A stretch of DNA of 64,000 nucleotides, from positions 62,001 through 126,000 of the forward strand of contig NZ_MKJU01000026.1 of assembly GCF_001854605.1 (NCBI RefSeq), in the 5' to 3' direction. The notes beneath the pieces were generated by a model that was not told the DNA's origin, did no database searches, and saw only the letters and a program-made list of their open reading frames with translations. The stretch comes from Pseudoalteromonas amylolytica. GTDB taxonomy: Bacteria > Pseudomonadota > Gammaproteobacteria > Enterobacterales > Alteromonadaceae. Shown here one piece after another: positions 8,345 to 18,646 of the stretch. Position 1 is the stretch's first letter; every line of letters starts with the position of its first letter. The position numbers and the translations under genes were made by a program.

Positions 8345-8593
8345 TCAGCGGTAAAATACTTCTACTGTACCTTTGGTTTTCAGAAGAAGCGGCTGGCCAC
8401 GACGGTCTAAAGCTTTTGGTGAAGCAACTTTGATCCACCCTTCACTAATACAGTATTCCTCAACATCATCACGATCTTTACCATTGATGCGCACACCAAT
8501 CTCGTGTTTGAGTACTTCCTCATTGTAGAATTTGCTACGTGGATTAATAGAAAGTTGATCAGGAATATCTGGTCTTGCTGTTGTGTCGTTCAT
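8345..8593 (-). CDS. DUF3297 family protein
   Basis: The 82-residue product starts MNDTTARPDIPDQLSINPRS and continues with HEIGVRINGKDRDDVEEYCISEGWIKV and GTVEVFYR, which I recognise as the DUF3297 family (about 80 residues, role unknown). The frame runs back to a GTG at 8644, but the family begins at the ATG at 8591-8593. The protein is soluble, with no signal peptide or membrane segment. Confidence 0.8.
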   Translation of the reverse strand: MNDTTARPDIPDQLSINPRSKFYNEEVLKHEIGVRINGKDRDDVEEYCISEGWIKVASPKALDRRGQPLLLKTKGTVEVFYR

Positions 8594-8731
8594 AATATGT
8601 TCTGCGATAAAAAAGGATGCGCTATTGTAGGTAATACTTATCACCCGCTCAATAGCTTCTGTGATAAATGTTTACCAACAACCAAGCTGCATCTTGCTAT
8701 ATAAAATGACTCGCACCACAGCACGCCACGA

Positions 8732-8980
8732 TTAATTTGGTTTTTTTGCTCCGCTGCGAACTAAGTCTTTACCATTTTCAAATACTTCTTGAGTCACCCA
8801 GCGACCGAGTAACAGTTGGTGATTATCATCAAGTACCGCGACTAACGGGCGACCATCACTGTTGTTGGTTGCAAGTGCAACCCCTGCGGCGTTTTTAAGA
8901 CCTAGGCTCCCACCGTCAACTAACCGTAGAAACGCCTCTAACTCTTCCAAGGTATCTATTACTTTATTATCGTCAATCAT
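8732..8980 (-). CDS. Small hypothetical protein
   Basis: An 82-residue acidic soluble protein starting MIDDNKVIDTLEELEAFLRLVDGG and containing RPLVAVLDDNHQLLLGRWV. I do not recognise the family. Codon use is normal and the start lies at a plausible spacing from an AG-rich stretch. It is 138 bases upstream of the DUF3297 gene on the same strand and may share its transcript. Confidence 0.55.
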   Translation of the reverse strand: MIDDNKVIDTLEELEAFLRLVDGGSLGLKNAAGVALATNNSDGRPLVAVLDDNHQLLLGRWVTQEVFENGKDLVRSGAKKPN

Positions 8981-9493
8981 GCTTTTTACTCTGTTACAAC
9001 TTACAGGCGGGTAGAATAACAGCTTTATGCTATGTAAAGAAAGTTGAGATATTCCCCCTTATGTTTTACAAAAACCAAGCCTAACAGTTCGTTTTTCTCA
9101 TTGCAGTTACAACCTTATATGCAAATTTTAATTGCCACACTTGGGTGCTAAACCAAAACCATGGACATACAAACAAAACAAAGCCCCTACTTCACTCCCA
9201 TCTCCCCTCTAGCAACCTTGGCTCTTATTAGTTGTGAATGTTAACCAAATATATAACTTCAGCCTTTGAGTAAATTTAACTTATTACTGCACAAATAATT
9301 TTTAGATATTTTTTTATCTATACTTTTCAATGCAATAACTAAAAACACTTCTAAATTTCATACAAATCACAACTAATCATTTTGATTCAAGATTTAACAA
9401 CTCTCTCTAGTGTTTAATTTTTTAGCGATATCGATCAAAGGTTGGCTTAAACGACTTTAATACCAAGGCACATATAGTACTTAAGGGGAAACT
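8981..9493. other. Long AT-rich leader/promoter region before the TonB receptor
   Basis: There is no credible open frame in this 513-base stretch. It contains poly-T/poly-A tracts near 9300-9420, a CGATATCG palindrome at 9426-9433 and a clear AAGGGGA ribosome site just before the receptor ATG at 9494. No Fur-box-like sequence was seen. Confidence 0.45.
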
Positions 9494-12067
9494 ATGATTC
9501 ACAATAACAAAAAAAGACTGGCGATAATCATCAGCCAAATTCTAGTTGGTTCACTGTTGTACACACCAGCTTATGCCGCTCAGCAAGACACTCAGCAACA
9601 GGCTGACACCAACGGCGACGTCGAAGTAATTCAAGTTCGAGGGATCAGAGGGAGTGTGGTGCAGTCTCTCAACACAAAGCGATACTCTGATGCTATCGTT
9701 GATGCGGTAACCGCAGAAGATATAGGTAAATTTCCAGACCAAAACGTTGCCGAATCTTTGCAACGTATCACAGGTGTATCAATCACTCGTAGTTTCGGTG
9801 AAGGGGAGCGAGTCAGTATTCGTGGTACAGGTGAAAGCCAAAACCGTACGCTGCTGAACGGTCAGGCAGTCGGCTCTGCAGATTGGTGGACAAACTCAGC
9901 CGCCAGCCGTGGCTTTAACTACACCATGCTACCATCAGAGATTATCTCAGCGTTGGAAGTATATAAGTCTCCTGAGGCAGACATAGATGAAGGTTCTATT
10001 GGTGGCACAGTTATCGTAAGAACACGTAAGCCTTTGAGCTTAGAAGCAAATAAAATTGCTGGTGCCATCATAGCCCAACACAGTGAAGTATCAGGTGAAA
10101 CTGACCCACAGCTTTCAGCCATGTATAACTTCAAAAATGACGATGAATCATTTGGTGCACTTATCTCCGTTGTACGCCAACAACGTAACCTACGACGTGA
10201 TGGTATCGAAGCATGGTCTTGGACCTATCGTGATATTACGCTTGAAGATGGCAGCGTAGTCGAAAATGTGTATAGCCCTGGCGGCGGTGGCTCAGCGATG
10301 TTTTCACAAGAGCGAGTGCGCACTGGCATTAACTTAGCACTGCAATACCGCCCAAATGACAACATGGACATTGTCTTCAACGCGCTAGATTCTACATTAG
10401 AAGCCGACAATGAAAACCAAAACTTCCTTTGGTTACCAGGCTATGGCGGCTCTCAGTACACCGACATTAACGTAATAAGCCATCCCGTAGTAGGAAACAT
10501 GGCGGTAGGTGGGACGCTCGGGTTATCTCCAGATGGCAATAATATTCTCGATGAAACCAAAGTCAGAAACTCTGAGCTAAAAACAAAATCATACGATTTG
10601 AAAGTTGAGCATCAGGGTGAACTTTGGGAGTCATCTTTTCATCTAGGCTACACTGAGGGTTCTGGTGGCTCTCAGGCTGACCGCTCGGTTGGCTGGGAAG
10701 GCAATTACGTACACAGCTTTGATGCCTCACAAGCAGAAGATATTAAAACCAGCTATGGCGCAGATCCTAACGATGGTGAAAAGTGGCATTTAGGCTTTTT
10801 ACGTTATGATAGCAACGATGCAAAAGACGACGAGAGCTACTTTCAGGCAGACTTCAAACGTCCCATCGACGTGGCCATTTTTAATCAGATCAAAATGGGC
10901 GTTAAATACCGTGACCACAGCCGTTTTAATACCAAACACACCACAGATAACCGCACGGATCTAAACTGGAGCCTAGCCGATTACTCAATGGCTATGCCCA
11001 GTGATTACCTCTCTGGCCTTGGCTCTGATGGTACAACACGCAGTTACGCCATCACGGATGCCAATAAAATTCGCAAAGAAGGCGATGCGCTTGGCTGGAA
11101 CTATCGAGTATTAAAAGCCAGTACGTTTGATATCAACGAGAAAATCACAGCCGCCTACATCAAAGCAAATTTGGATGCGGATGGGCTACGCGGTAACCTT
11201 GGGGTGAGGTTGGTCAATACCAAACAGACTTCATCCGCATTCGCAGGCGAATCTGGCGCTGAAGTTTGGACCACACAAGAGAAAGATTATTTTGATATTC
11301 TGCCCAGTTTAAACCTTGTAATAGACTTAGACGATGATCTGATCATGAGGTTTTCTGCGGCCAGAGTGATGTCTCGCCCTGACTACGCTGATATGACCGC
11401 TTCAACGTCGTACAATCTAGAGACACAAACGGGTACTGGTGGTAACCCAGATATTGACCCATATCGTGCTACGCAGTTTGATACCGGTATTGAGTGGTAT
11501 TTTAGTGACGCAGGTCTATTCTCAGCTGTAATTTTTTATAAAGATATTCAATCATTTATAGAAAGTCAGCCAGCGCTTGAAGTTCATGAAGGTAGAGAAA
11601 TCCTTATCAGCCGACCCATTAATGGTAAGGCTGGTAGAATTCAGGGGCTAGAGCTTGGCTATCAGCAAGAGCTATATGAAGGCTTTGGTATCGCAGCAAA
11701 CTATACTTACGTAGACGGCGAAGCCAAAGATGCGCAAGGTAATGATATTACGATTCCTGGTAACTCTGAGCATACTGTAAACCTAAGCTCATACTATGAA
11801 AACGAAATCATCAGCGCTCGCATCTCATACAACTACAGAACTGGCTATGATACTGGCCGAGATTGGCCAGGCTATATGGATGACTACGGACAAATAGATG
11901 CTAATGTCACTTATACCTACAGCGAAAATCTAGCATTTGTAGTAGAAGCAATTAACTTAACCGATGAACATACCTTCAGCTATCAAGAAAAAGGGGTTGA
12001 ACAAGCACTCACTGGTGTTTATGCGGATGGCAGACGTTTCAGCGCAGGTATCAGGTTTAACTTCTAG
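9494..12067 (+). CDS. TonB-dependent receptor (TonB-Xanth-Caul type), copy 1
   Basis: An 857-residue outer-membrane receptor with a signal peptide (cleavage near AYA-A), a TonB-box-like EVIQVRG at about residue 44, a plug domain (EDIGKFPDQNVAESLQRITGVSI, IRGTGESQNRTLLNG) and a 22-strand-type barrel ending in aromatic RFNF. The plug wording matches the large receptor family typical of carbohydrate or other polymer uptake in marine and freshwater bacteria. It is clearly related to the receptor at 15876, with shared PSEII, EDIGKFPD and ADWW motifs. The ligand is unknown. It is followed by a terminator and then the Sel1/TonB gene. Confidence 0.93.
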   Translation: MIHNNKKRLAIIISQILVGSLLYTPAYAAQQDTQQQADTNGDVEVIQVRGIRGSVVQSLNTKRYSDAIVDAVTAEDIGKFPDQNVAESLQRITGVSITRSFGEGERVSIRGTGESQNRTLLNGQAVGSADWWTNSAASRGFNYTMLPSEIISALEVYKSPEADIDEGSIGGTVIVRTRKPLSLEANKIAGAIIAQHSEVSGETDPQLSAMYNFKNDDESFGALISVVRQQRNLRRDGIEAWSWTYRDITLEDGSVVENVYSPGGGGSAMFSQERVRTGINLALQYRPNDNMDIVFNALDSTLEADNENQNFLWLPGYGGSQYTDINVISHPVVGNMAVGGTLGLSPDGNNILDETKVRNSELKTKSYDLKVEHQGELWESSFHLGYTEGSGGSQADRSVGWEGNYVHSFDASQAEDIKTSYGADPNDGEKWHLGFLRYDSNDAKDDESYFQADFKRPIDVAIFNQIKMGVKYRDHSRFNTKHTTDNRTDLNWSLADYSMAMPSDYLSGLGSDGTTRSYAITDANKIRKEGDALGWNYRVLKASTFDINEKITAAYIKANLDADGLRGNLGVRLVNTKQTSSAFAGESGAEVWTTQEKDYFDILPSLNLVIDLDDDLIMRFSAARVMSRPDYADMTASTSYNLETQTGTGGNPDIDPYRATQFDTGIEWYFSDAGLFSAVIFYKDIQSFIESQPALEVHEGREILISRPINGKAGRIQGLELGYQQELYEGFGIAANYTYVDGEAKDAQGNDITIPGNSEHTVNLSSYYENEIISARISYNYRTGYDTGRDWPGYMDDYGQIDANVTYTYSENLAFVVEAINLTDEHTFSYQEKGVEQALTGVYADGRRFSAGIRFNF

Positions 12068-12170
12068 TGCTCACTAGAGGTTAGAGAGCGAACATGGATG
12101 TTCGCCACACTCAAGTCGTACTACTGCTAACACAGGTTCGACTTTATCGGCTCCCTGCCCGGAGTCACCA

Positions 12171-12200
12171 AGCTGATAGCACCCGCTATCAGCTTTCTTT
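12171..12200 (+). terminator. Terminator after TonB receptor 1
   Basis: A perfect 10-bp stem (AGCTGATAGC with GCTATCAGCT) with loop ACCC is followed by TTCTTT. The flanking 12,068-12,348 gap holds nothing else that I can support. Confidence 0.85.
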
Positions 12201-12348
12201 ATTGCGTTATGAGCATAGTCCGACTTTTTCATCTCGCTCACCGAATATTGGTCTGTGGATTATTTTAATTTCTCTTATATTGTGGTTAGATAACCAGTCA
12301 AGTCGAGCTATTCCTAACAACACAAGCCAAAGGTGAGTAACAAATAAG

Positions 12349-13677
12349 ATGCACAGCAACCTCATTATCAGGCTTATTTTTTTACTCCTATGTGGATGTA
12401 GTTGGCTCGGCAGAGCAGACCTCTATGACGCTACCCTCGCTTACCAAGATGCCAATTATCAACGGGCGTTTACCCAATTTAACCACCTAGCCAAACTTGG
12501 CAATGCGGATGCTATGTATAACCTGGGGGTAATGTACCTATATGGACAAGGTGTTGAAAAAAGTGTTGCAAGTGCCTTTGCTTGGTTCTCTCTGGCTCAT
12601 GATTTTGGCGTAACCGAAGCACTTCAAACCGCGCAGTTAGTGTTACAACAAGCTAAGCAACCCAAAGACTTACAAGACTTTGTGCGTCAGCAAAGAGACA
12701 ACCTTGCAAAAACTTATTTGCTGGACTCGACACTTCCTCGTTTAGAAAAAGCAGAAACCATTCCCTCCCCAAAGAAAATCGCCGATGTGCTTCCCAACTA
12801 CCCAGAAGAGGCTGTACGACAAGGTGTTGAAGGATGGGTGTGGCTAGAGTTTGATATTGATAGCAGCGGTAAAGCCATCAACATTGAGGTCATCGATAGC
12901 TACCCCAAACATACGTTCACCGCAAGTCTACTCAATGCAGTGGAAAAATGGCGCTACAGTGGCGCAAAAACCAATCACTCTCTTATTTACCACTTCGCCA
13001 CTTACAAAGGCGAGCAATACCACGCAACTTTAAAACTGCAAAAAAAGGATTATGAGCAACAACTTATGCTTAATATTGATGCCGCTGAAAAAGGCGTTGC
13101 TCAAGTGCAATACAATATTGCGAACTGGCTGAGTATGAAAGACTATAACGCCTATCAGTTATTGCGATACCATTGGCGTACTGATAACCCTAGCAATCGC
13201 TTGCTACTTGCTGCTGCAAAGAATGGCTTTAATTTGGCGCAATACCGCCTTGCTATACAGCTACTTAGCAGAAAGGAGGAAGAGTTAGCAACGCTTTGGT
13301 TGCACCATGCAGCAAAGACTATGAATGTTGCCCGCTTCAGACTGGCTACGATACTTTTGCAAAACAGCCATGATGAACAAGCACAAATAAAGGCACTGGA
13401 TATACTTGAACAAGCTGCATCCGAAAAGCACCTACGTGCCATCATTTTACTCGCTACTACTCATCTGAACATTACAGAAGATCTTGAAAAAGCCAAGTAT
13501 TGGGTTGAGCAAGGGCTTTCTTTAGATACAACTCACCCACAACTGTTACTGCTTAGTGCCAAACTGACAAGTTCAAAGGTTCAAGTAAACCGATTGCTAT
13601 CACAAGCGTTAAAATCCGCCATGGACCGAGGCTGGAGCACAGCTGAAATACGCGCATTTTCACAGCTCGCACAATAA
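12349..13677 (+). CDS. Sel1-repeat protein with an internal TonB C-terminal domain
   Basis: The 442-residue product has an N-terminal hydrophobic export signal with a possible lipobox (LCGC). Sel1-like repeats come next (AKLGNADAMYNLGVMYLYGQGVEKSVASAFAW split over about residues 45-82). A TonB C-terminal-like module follows at about residues 145-210 (LPNYPEEAVRQGVEGWVWLEFDID, AVEKWRYSG), and further TPR/Sel1-like helices continue to the end. It sits between two TonB-dependent receptor genes, so it may contact receptors in the periplasm. Unlike classical TonB it lacks the proline-rich spacer and has the TonB domain in the middle. Its stop is four bases from the convergent regulator gene. Confidence 0.8.
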   Translation: MHSNLIIRLIFLLLCGCSWLGRADLYDATLAYQDANYQRAFTQFNHLAKLGNADAMYNLGVMYLYGQGVEKSVASAFAWFSLAHDFGVTEALQTAQLVLQQAKQPKDLQDFVRQQRDNLAKTYLLDSTLPRLEKAETIPSPKKIADVLPNYPEEAVRQGVEGWVWLEFDIDSSGKAINIEVIDSYPKHTFTASLLNAVEKWRYSGAKTNHSLIYHFATYKGEQYHATLKLQKKDYEQQLMLNIDAAEKGVAQVQYNIANWLSMKDYNAYQLLRYHWRTDNPSNRLLLAAAKNGFNLAQYRLAIQLLSRKEEELATLWLHHAAKTMNVARFRLATILLQNSHDEQAQIKALDILEQAASEKHLRAIILLATTHLNITEDLEKAKYWVEQGLSLDTTHPQLLLLSAKLTSSKVQVNRLLSQALKSAMDRGWSTAEIRAFSQLAQ

Positions 13678-13681
13678 CTTC

Positions 13682-15778
13682 TCATTGCTGCTTAAGTAAT
13701 ACAATGTCGCTTTCATAATTGTTGATTCGATTGAATATGACTTTGCTACCATCGAAACTAGATAATACCTGCAGCTCCTTGATATCTGCATATAAATGCA
13801 AGCCTACAGCCTGTATTTCCTGTATTTCTTCGCTGGCGCTTAAGTAGCGATAAAGCACTAGTTGATGTCCTCTTTTTAAAATAAAATAGATCCCATCTTG
13901 GTATACCGCTGGCTGATAAAGAGAAAGTGAAACCCTCAGCTGCTCCACATCAAACATGCTGGCTAGTTTGGCAATTAGAAAATCTTGCACTTGCTCCTGA
14001 TAATCCTTGAAGCTCTGATTTTTTGCCGCTAATGACAAACGACTTACGTTAGTAGTGTGCGCTTGCTCACTGCGACCTTGGGATATGTCAAAAAGCCAGT
14101 TCTGCCAATCAGCATCGCCAGACAGTTTGGCCTGATACCGCAAACTACGACTATCACTTGACCAACGAAGGCTGGCAACATCAGAGAAGTTATCAATAAT
14201 TTTTTTGACTTCTTTGGTAAAAGAACTGACTAAATACACCTTATTTGATTTTGACAATACAGCTAAATATTCACTACTTGGTGACAGTAACAATAAAACA
14301 GGTGTTTCCCCTTCGGGCATGGTGCCAAGTAAACTTGAGGTGGGCCGATAAGCATACTTGTGCCATAATTCAAACTTGCTAAACCCTTCATTTTTAGCTG
14401 CAATGGATGCATACACAAAGTGTAAGCCATCTTGTGAGAGTGTTGCGAGCAAATCCATTCTAGACGGTGAGGTAAGTTGTGTTTGTTTACCCTTACCCTG
14501 ATCACTCAACTCCAGCTGGTAGTAGTTAATTTCTGCCACCCCTTCAGTATGAGCTGACACCTCAGTATTGGCGTGAAAATCTATTTCAGTGACCGAGCCA
14601 AAACTGGCATAGAGTAGCTGTTTGTTCGCGCCGTGTACTTTTTCAATTTGATTTGCGGCCAGTATCACAGACCCTGGTACATCGCCGAGGCTGAAAGCAG
14701 TATAAGTTTTGTCTGCTATCTGAGTGTGTGTTCGCGCAATATTATTAAGGTTGGTTAGGTTAGCCAAAAATACTCCCTGCTCTTTTATTTGATAAAGCAA
14801 GGAGTGGAACTTCACGTCGTAATGAGTGACATCTCTAATCGGCAATGCAGTTTTATGGATCACTTTAGGGGCACTGCCTGCAAAAGACACATTTAACGAC
14901 TGCAAATAAGCGCCATCTTTGTCCCAGACTTTAGTGATAAACTGATTGTTGTTATACGGCAACCAAGGCGCGGAATCTTGGGCACTGTTACAAGTATCTA
15001 GCACCGTATCTCTTGCCAAACGCCACATCTCCACAGGCCCCTTAACATCCAGTGCGCGTATTTCACAAGAAACGGGGTCTGAACGCGAGTAAATTAACCA
15101 TTTGCCATCTGCGGACCAACTTGCCGACTCTTCACTATAACCACTGCTTTTTATGGTATGTGTTGTTTTCGTTTCCAGATCATACACGGCTAAGTCAAAC
15201 TGATCGGCTCCATCGGCTAAGTAGCTATATACCAAGTATTTTCCATTTGGGGAAAAGCGAATAAATAGCTCAGCTCCCGGTGCTGAGGTTATTCTCGTAG
15301 TGTTGATCGCTTTAACTTCACCCCGTTGCTGCCAGTATTGCGTAATTGCAAAACCTGCCAAGGTAATGGCTGCGCCCGCTAGAAACCCCAGCAAGGCAAA
15401 TTGCACACCGCGACCACGCGATACTTCTTCAATATGTTCAAGCAGTGTTGGCGCCCTTTCAACATGGGCAATACATTGATAGCCTAAGCGTGGCACCGTT
15501 TTGATAATCTTAGGATCAGTCGGGCTGTCATCCAAAAGCCTCCGCAACTGCGCCACCAGCTGACTCACCGAGTTATCACTCACTATGGTACCGGGCCACA
15601 AGGTGTTGAGTATTAATTCACGTGTTACCACCTCGCCATGATTGGTAATCAACAGACGCAATAAAGCGGCATGCTTCGCTTCGATGCTTCTACAGGATCC
15701 TCCTACCTGCACAGATAAGTTGCCCAGATCGACCAGTATCTCATTGATTAAAAAACGTTTATTAAGGTTTTCAAGCAT
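13682..15778 (-). CDS. Membrane-bound winged-helix regulator with periplasmic beta-propeller domain
   Basis: A 698-residue protein with an OmpR/CadC-type DNA-binding domain at about residues 10-110 (TRELILNTLWPG, DNSVSQLVAQLRRLLDD, VPRLGYQC). One membrane segment follows at about 124-147 and then a long TolB/WD40-like region with repeated ARFSPNGKYLVY- and SWSADGKWLIYSRS-type blades. This is the ToxR/CadC one-component layout: an external sensor joined directly to a cytoplasmic DNA-binding head. It diverges from TonB receptor 2 (97-base gap) and converges on the Sel1/TonB gene. It probably controls these receptors in response to a periplasmic ligand, which is inference from position. Confidence 0.85.
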   Translation of the reverse strand: MLENLNKRFLINEILVDLGNLSVQVGGSCRSIEAKHAALLRLLITNHGEVVTRELILNTLWPGTIVSDNSVSQLVAQLRRLLDDSPTDPKIIKTVPRLGYQCIAHVERAPTLLEHIEEVSRGRGVQFALLGFLAGAAITLAGFAITQYWQQRGEVKAINTTRITSAPGAELFIRFSPNGKYLVYSYLADGADQFDLAVYDLETKTTHTIKSSGYSEESASWSADGKWLIYSRSDPVSCEIRALDVKGPVEMWRLARDTVLDTCNSAQDSAPWLPYNNNQFITKVWDKDGAYLQSLNVSFAGSAPKVIHKTALPIRDVTHYDVKFHSLLYQIKEQGVFLANLTNLNNIARTHTQIADKTYTAFSLGDVPGSVILAANQIEKVHGANKQLLYASFGSVTEIDFHANTEVSAHTEGVAEINYYQLELSDQGKGKQTQLTSPSRMDLLATLSQDGLHFVYASIAAKNEGFSKFELWHKYAYRPTSSLLGTMPEGETPVLLLLSPSSEYLAVLSKSNKVYLVSSFTKEVKKIIDNFSDVASLRWSSDSRSLRYQAKLSGDADWQNWLFDISQGRSEQAHTTNVSRLSLAAKNQSFKDYQEQVQDFLIAKLASMFDVEQLRVSLSLYQPAVYQDGIYFILKRGHQLVLYRYLSASEEIQEIQAVGLHLYADIKELQVLSSFDGSKVIFNRINNYESDIVLLKQQ

Positions 15779-15875
15779 TCGCTAAAAATATTGTAAAACT
15801 ATGGTTCGGCTCGTAATAAAAGCGTATTATGAAAAGTAACTAACAATAACTTACTCGTATTATAAGTTGAGCACA

Positions 15876-18476
15876 ATGTCAGAGACTCTCATACTAACAG
15901 CGTCTTGCAGCGCACTTTTAATTGCAGGTTCTAGTTATGCAACAGAGCGCGATCCGACAATCGAAAACTCAATTGAGCGCATTGAAATTCGTGCCTTTCA
16001 TGACAGCGTTGTCAAGTCTCTCAGTAATAAACGCCACAATCAACAAGTTTCAGATACAATCAGCGCAGAAGATATCGGTAAATTTCCAGATAAAAATGTC
16101 GCTGAAGCGCTACAACGCATTACGGGTATTTCTCTTTCTCGTGCACAGGGCGAAGGTGAAAGAATAGGTGTCAGAGGTACTACTCCAGAACAAAATAGAA
16201 CCTATCTAAACGGTCAATATCTAGCATCTGCAGATTGGTGGATTTCGAGTCAGCCCAGCCGCGGATTTAATTTCACCTTACTTCCCAGTGAAATAGTTTC
16301 TACTTTAGAGGTCTTTAAAACACCTCAGGCATCACAGGACGAAGGCTCGTTAGGTGGTGCGATCAATATAAAAACGCGAGACCCTTTATTGACCCCCGCA
16401 GGGTACAGCATGGTCACAGCTCAGCTGCAATACAGTGACTTAAGCGATAAGCTCGACCCGCAACTTAGCGCCATTTACAACTATCACAGTGAAGGCGGCG
16501 ATTACGCGATTTTATTTACCGCCACAAGGCGAGACCGCAGCCTAAGACGAGATGGCCTTGAGTCATGGGGCTGGCATGAGCGCACATTGTATCAAGACAA
16601 TGACGACAACTGGTATGCCACCCCACAAGAGCAACAAAGTCCAGCAAAAATGATGTGGTTTCCTGGCGGTGGAGGCTCCGCCGTATTCCAGCAAAAAAGG
16701 GAGCTGCAAGCGTATACCGTCAATACCGCCTTACAACTATCACCACGCTGGAGGCTCAATGGTCACCTGCTATATTCTCACCTAGATGCAGACAATAATA
16801 ACCAGAACTTTTTGTGGCAAAGTGCTAAATCAGTGGATTTAGGTGGTGCCGTTCGCAATCTCAATATCATAGATAATACGCTGGTTAGTGCACAATATTT
16901 ACCAGTAACAGGGCCATTCAACACCAGTATGGAGGCGATTTGGCGAGATTCACAATTAAGCACACACAGCGCACATCTAGATTTAGCCTATGAAGGGGTT
17001 TTCTGGACTTCTCAATTACAAATAGGTGTGAGTCGCGGCTCAGGTGGCACCAAAGAAGATATCACCTCGCAGTTTTCTGCCAATACGCAATTTAGTGTCG
17101 ATACCTCAAACAAAAAGAATATTGTTGCCCGCTACACCACCTCGCCGTTAGATGCTAAACGCTGGTTTCTCACCGAGGCAAGAAATGACAGTCAAAACGG
17201 TGAAGACAAAGCTTGGTTTGCACAACTCGACTTCACCCACGATATGGGTTTTAAAATTATTGATGCCATCAAGTTCGGACTCAAGTTTAAAGACCACCAG
17301 CGTGATTTTTTGCGTTACCGCTCCAACTCTGGTGGACTTGATGGCCTTGCTGGCCAACTCAATACGACTTTGGCGGACTACCCTGGGCAATTTGTAGACA
17401 GCTATTTGGCCGACGTGGGTAATTCAGATACCTTAAAGGTATACAGCTTTGCCGATATCAATGCACTTGCAGAAGATTTTAGCCATCTTAATTTTCAACA
17501 GGAAGTTGAAAAAGCCAGCCGCTTTCATATCACGGAAAAAACACTCGCAGGTTACGGCCAACTGCAATTGGCCACTGAGCATTTTAGCGCTAATATGGGC
17601 GTTCGAATCGTCAGGACCGCTCAAGATTCAGGCGCATACAAACGCGTTGCCTCTCCTATCGAAGCCCCTGATAGTTATAAATGGCATGAAGAAACAAGAG
17701 ATTACACCGATATACTACCAAGCATTAACTTCAAGGTGGATTTAAGCGATGAACTTGTTGGTCGCTTTTCCGTTGCACGCGTCATGTCTCGCGCTCAGTT
17801 TCACCACCTAATGCCGTCTACCAATTACAACGTCACGCAAGCCCAAGGCCAAGGCGGTAATGCCAATTTAGACCCTTACCGTGCAGCGCAGTTTGATGCC
17901 AGTTTGGAGTGGTATTTTGACGATGCGGGGCTTGCTTCATTGGCTCTTTTCAATAAAGACGTAGAATCCTTTATAGAGTTTGATAGGCAATTGGAACATC
18001 ACGAAGGTATTTTAATGTCGATTGATAGACCAAAGAATGGCGCGGGTGGCAGTATTCGGGGTATAGAGCTAAGTTATCAACAAACGCTGGCCTATGGCTT
18101 TGGGATCATTGCGAACTATACTTTTGTTGACGGTGAACGTGAGCAAAGCGACCATAACTTAAAAAACAAAGTGCCCGGCACTTCCAAACACAGCACTAAT
18201 CTCACCGCTTACTATGAAAATCACCAGTTCAGTACCCGACTAAGCTATAACTATCGCACTCAGTTTGCCACAGGGGTCGGTGAAACCATCATGGATAATT
18301 ATGGTCAGTTAGATGCCAGCCTTACGATTAAGCTGACTCACAGCCTAGAAGCACAATTTGAGTTTATTAATTTAACGGATGAGCAAATTTATACCTTTGA
18401 TCGTAATGAATTTGCCCCTACGGGTATATACATCAACGGTAGACGCTATTACGCGGGGCTAAGATATCAGTTCTAA
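15876..18476 (+). CDS. TonB-dependent receptor (TonB-Xanth-Caul type), copy 2
   Basis: An 866-residue receptor starting at ATG 15876, chosen over an in-frame TTG at 15867 because it directly precedes a standard signal peptide (cleavage near SYA-T). It has a TonB-box-like RIEIRAF, the plug motifs EDIGKFPDKNVAEALQRITGISL and VRGTTPEQNRTYLNG, and a barrel ending in LRYQF. It is a clear paralogue of the receptor at 9494. The 97-base gap to the divergent winged-helix/propeller gene must hold both promoters, which suggests direct control by that regulator. Confidence 0.92.
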   Translation: MSETLILTASCSALLIAGSSYATERDPTIENSIERIEIRAFHDSVVKSLSNKRHNQQVSDTISAEDIGKFPDKNVAEALQRITGISLSRAQGEGERIGVRGTTPEQNRTYLNGQYLASADWWISSQPSRGFNFTLLPSEIVSTLEVFKTPQASQDEGSLGGAINIKTRDPLLTPAGYSMVTAQLQYSDLSDKLDPQLSAIYNYHSEGGDYAILFTATRRDRSLRRDGLESWGWHERTLYQDNDDNWYATPQEQQSPAKMMWFPGGGGSAVFQQKRELQAYTVNTALQLSPRWRLNGHLLYSHLDADNNNQNFLWQSAKSVDLGGAVRNLNIIDNTLVSAQYLPVTGPFNTSMEAIWRDSQLSTHSAHLDLAYEGVFWTSQLQIGVSRGSGGTKEDITSQFSANTQFSVDTSNKKNIVARYTTSPLDAKRWFLTEARNDSQNGEDKAWFAQLDFTHDMGFKIIDAIKFGLKFKDHQRDFLRYRSNSGGLDGLAGQLNTTLADYPGQFVDSYLADVGNSDTLKVYSFADINALAEDFSHLNFQQEVEKASRFHITEKTLAGYGQLQLATEHFSANMGVRIVRTAQDSGAYKRVASPIEAPDSYKWHEETRDYTDILPSINFKVDLSDELVGRFSVARVMSRAQFHHLMPSTNYNVTQAQGQGGNANLDPYRAAQFDASLEWYFDDAGLASLALFNKDVESFIEFDRQLEHHEGILMSIDRPKNGAGGSIRGIELSYQQTLAYGFGIIANYTFVDGEREQSDHNLKNKVPGTSKHSTNLTAYYENHQFSTRLSYNYRTQFATGVGETIMDNYGQLDASLTIKLTHSLEAQFEFINLTDEQIYTFDRNEFAPTGIYINGRRYYAGLRYQF

Positions 18477-18646
18477 GTTCATTTAAGTTTATAAACTACT
18501 TGCCACAGTTGGTATCGAGCTTTGAGTTGAAAAGCCCGATACCAAGCACCTATTTAATAGAATAATGTATCTTGTTCCGAGCCACCGTACACATCAGAGC
18601 TAAACGGCCACTCCATAAGCAACCAAATAAGGTTGCAGTATATATT

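Noticed and set aside
12094..12336. Open frame of 80 codons after TonB receptor 1
   Set aside because: It runs through a perfect terminator hairpin, has no ribosome site and reads as low-complexity non-protein sequence.
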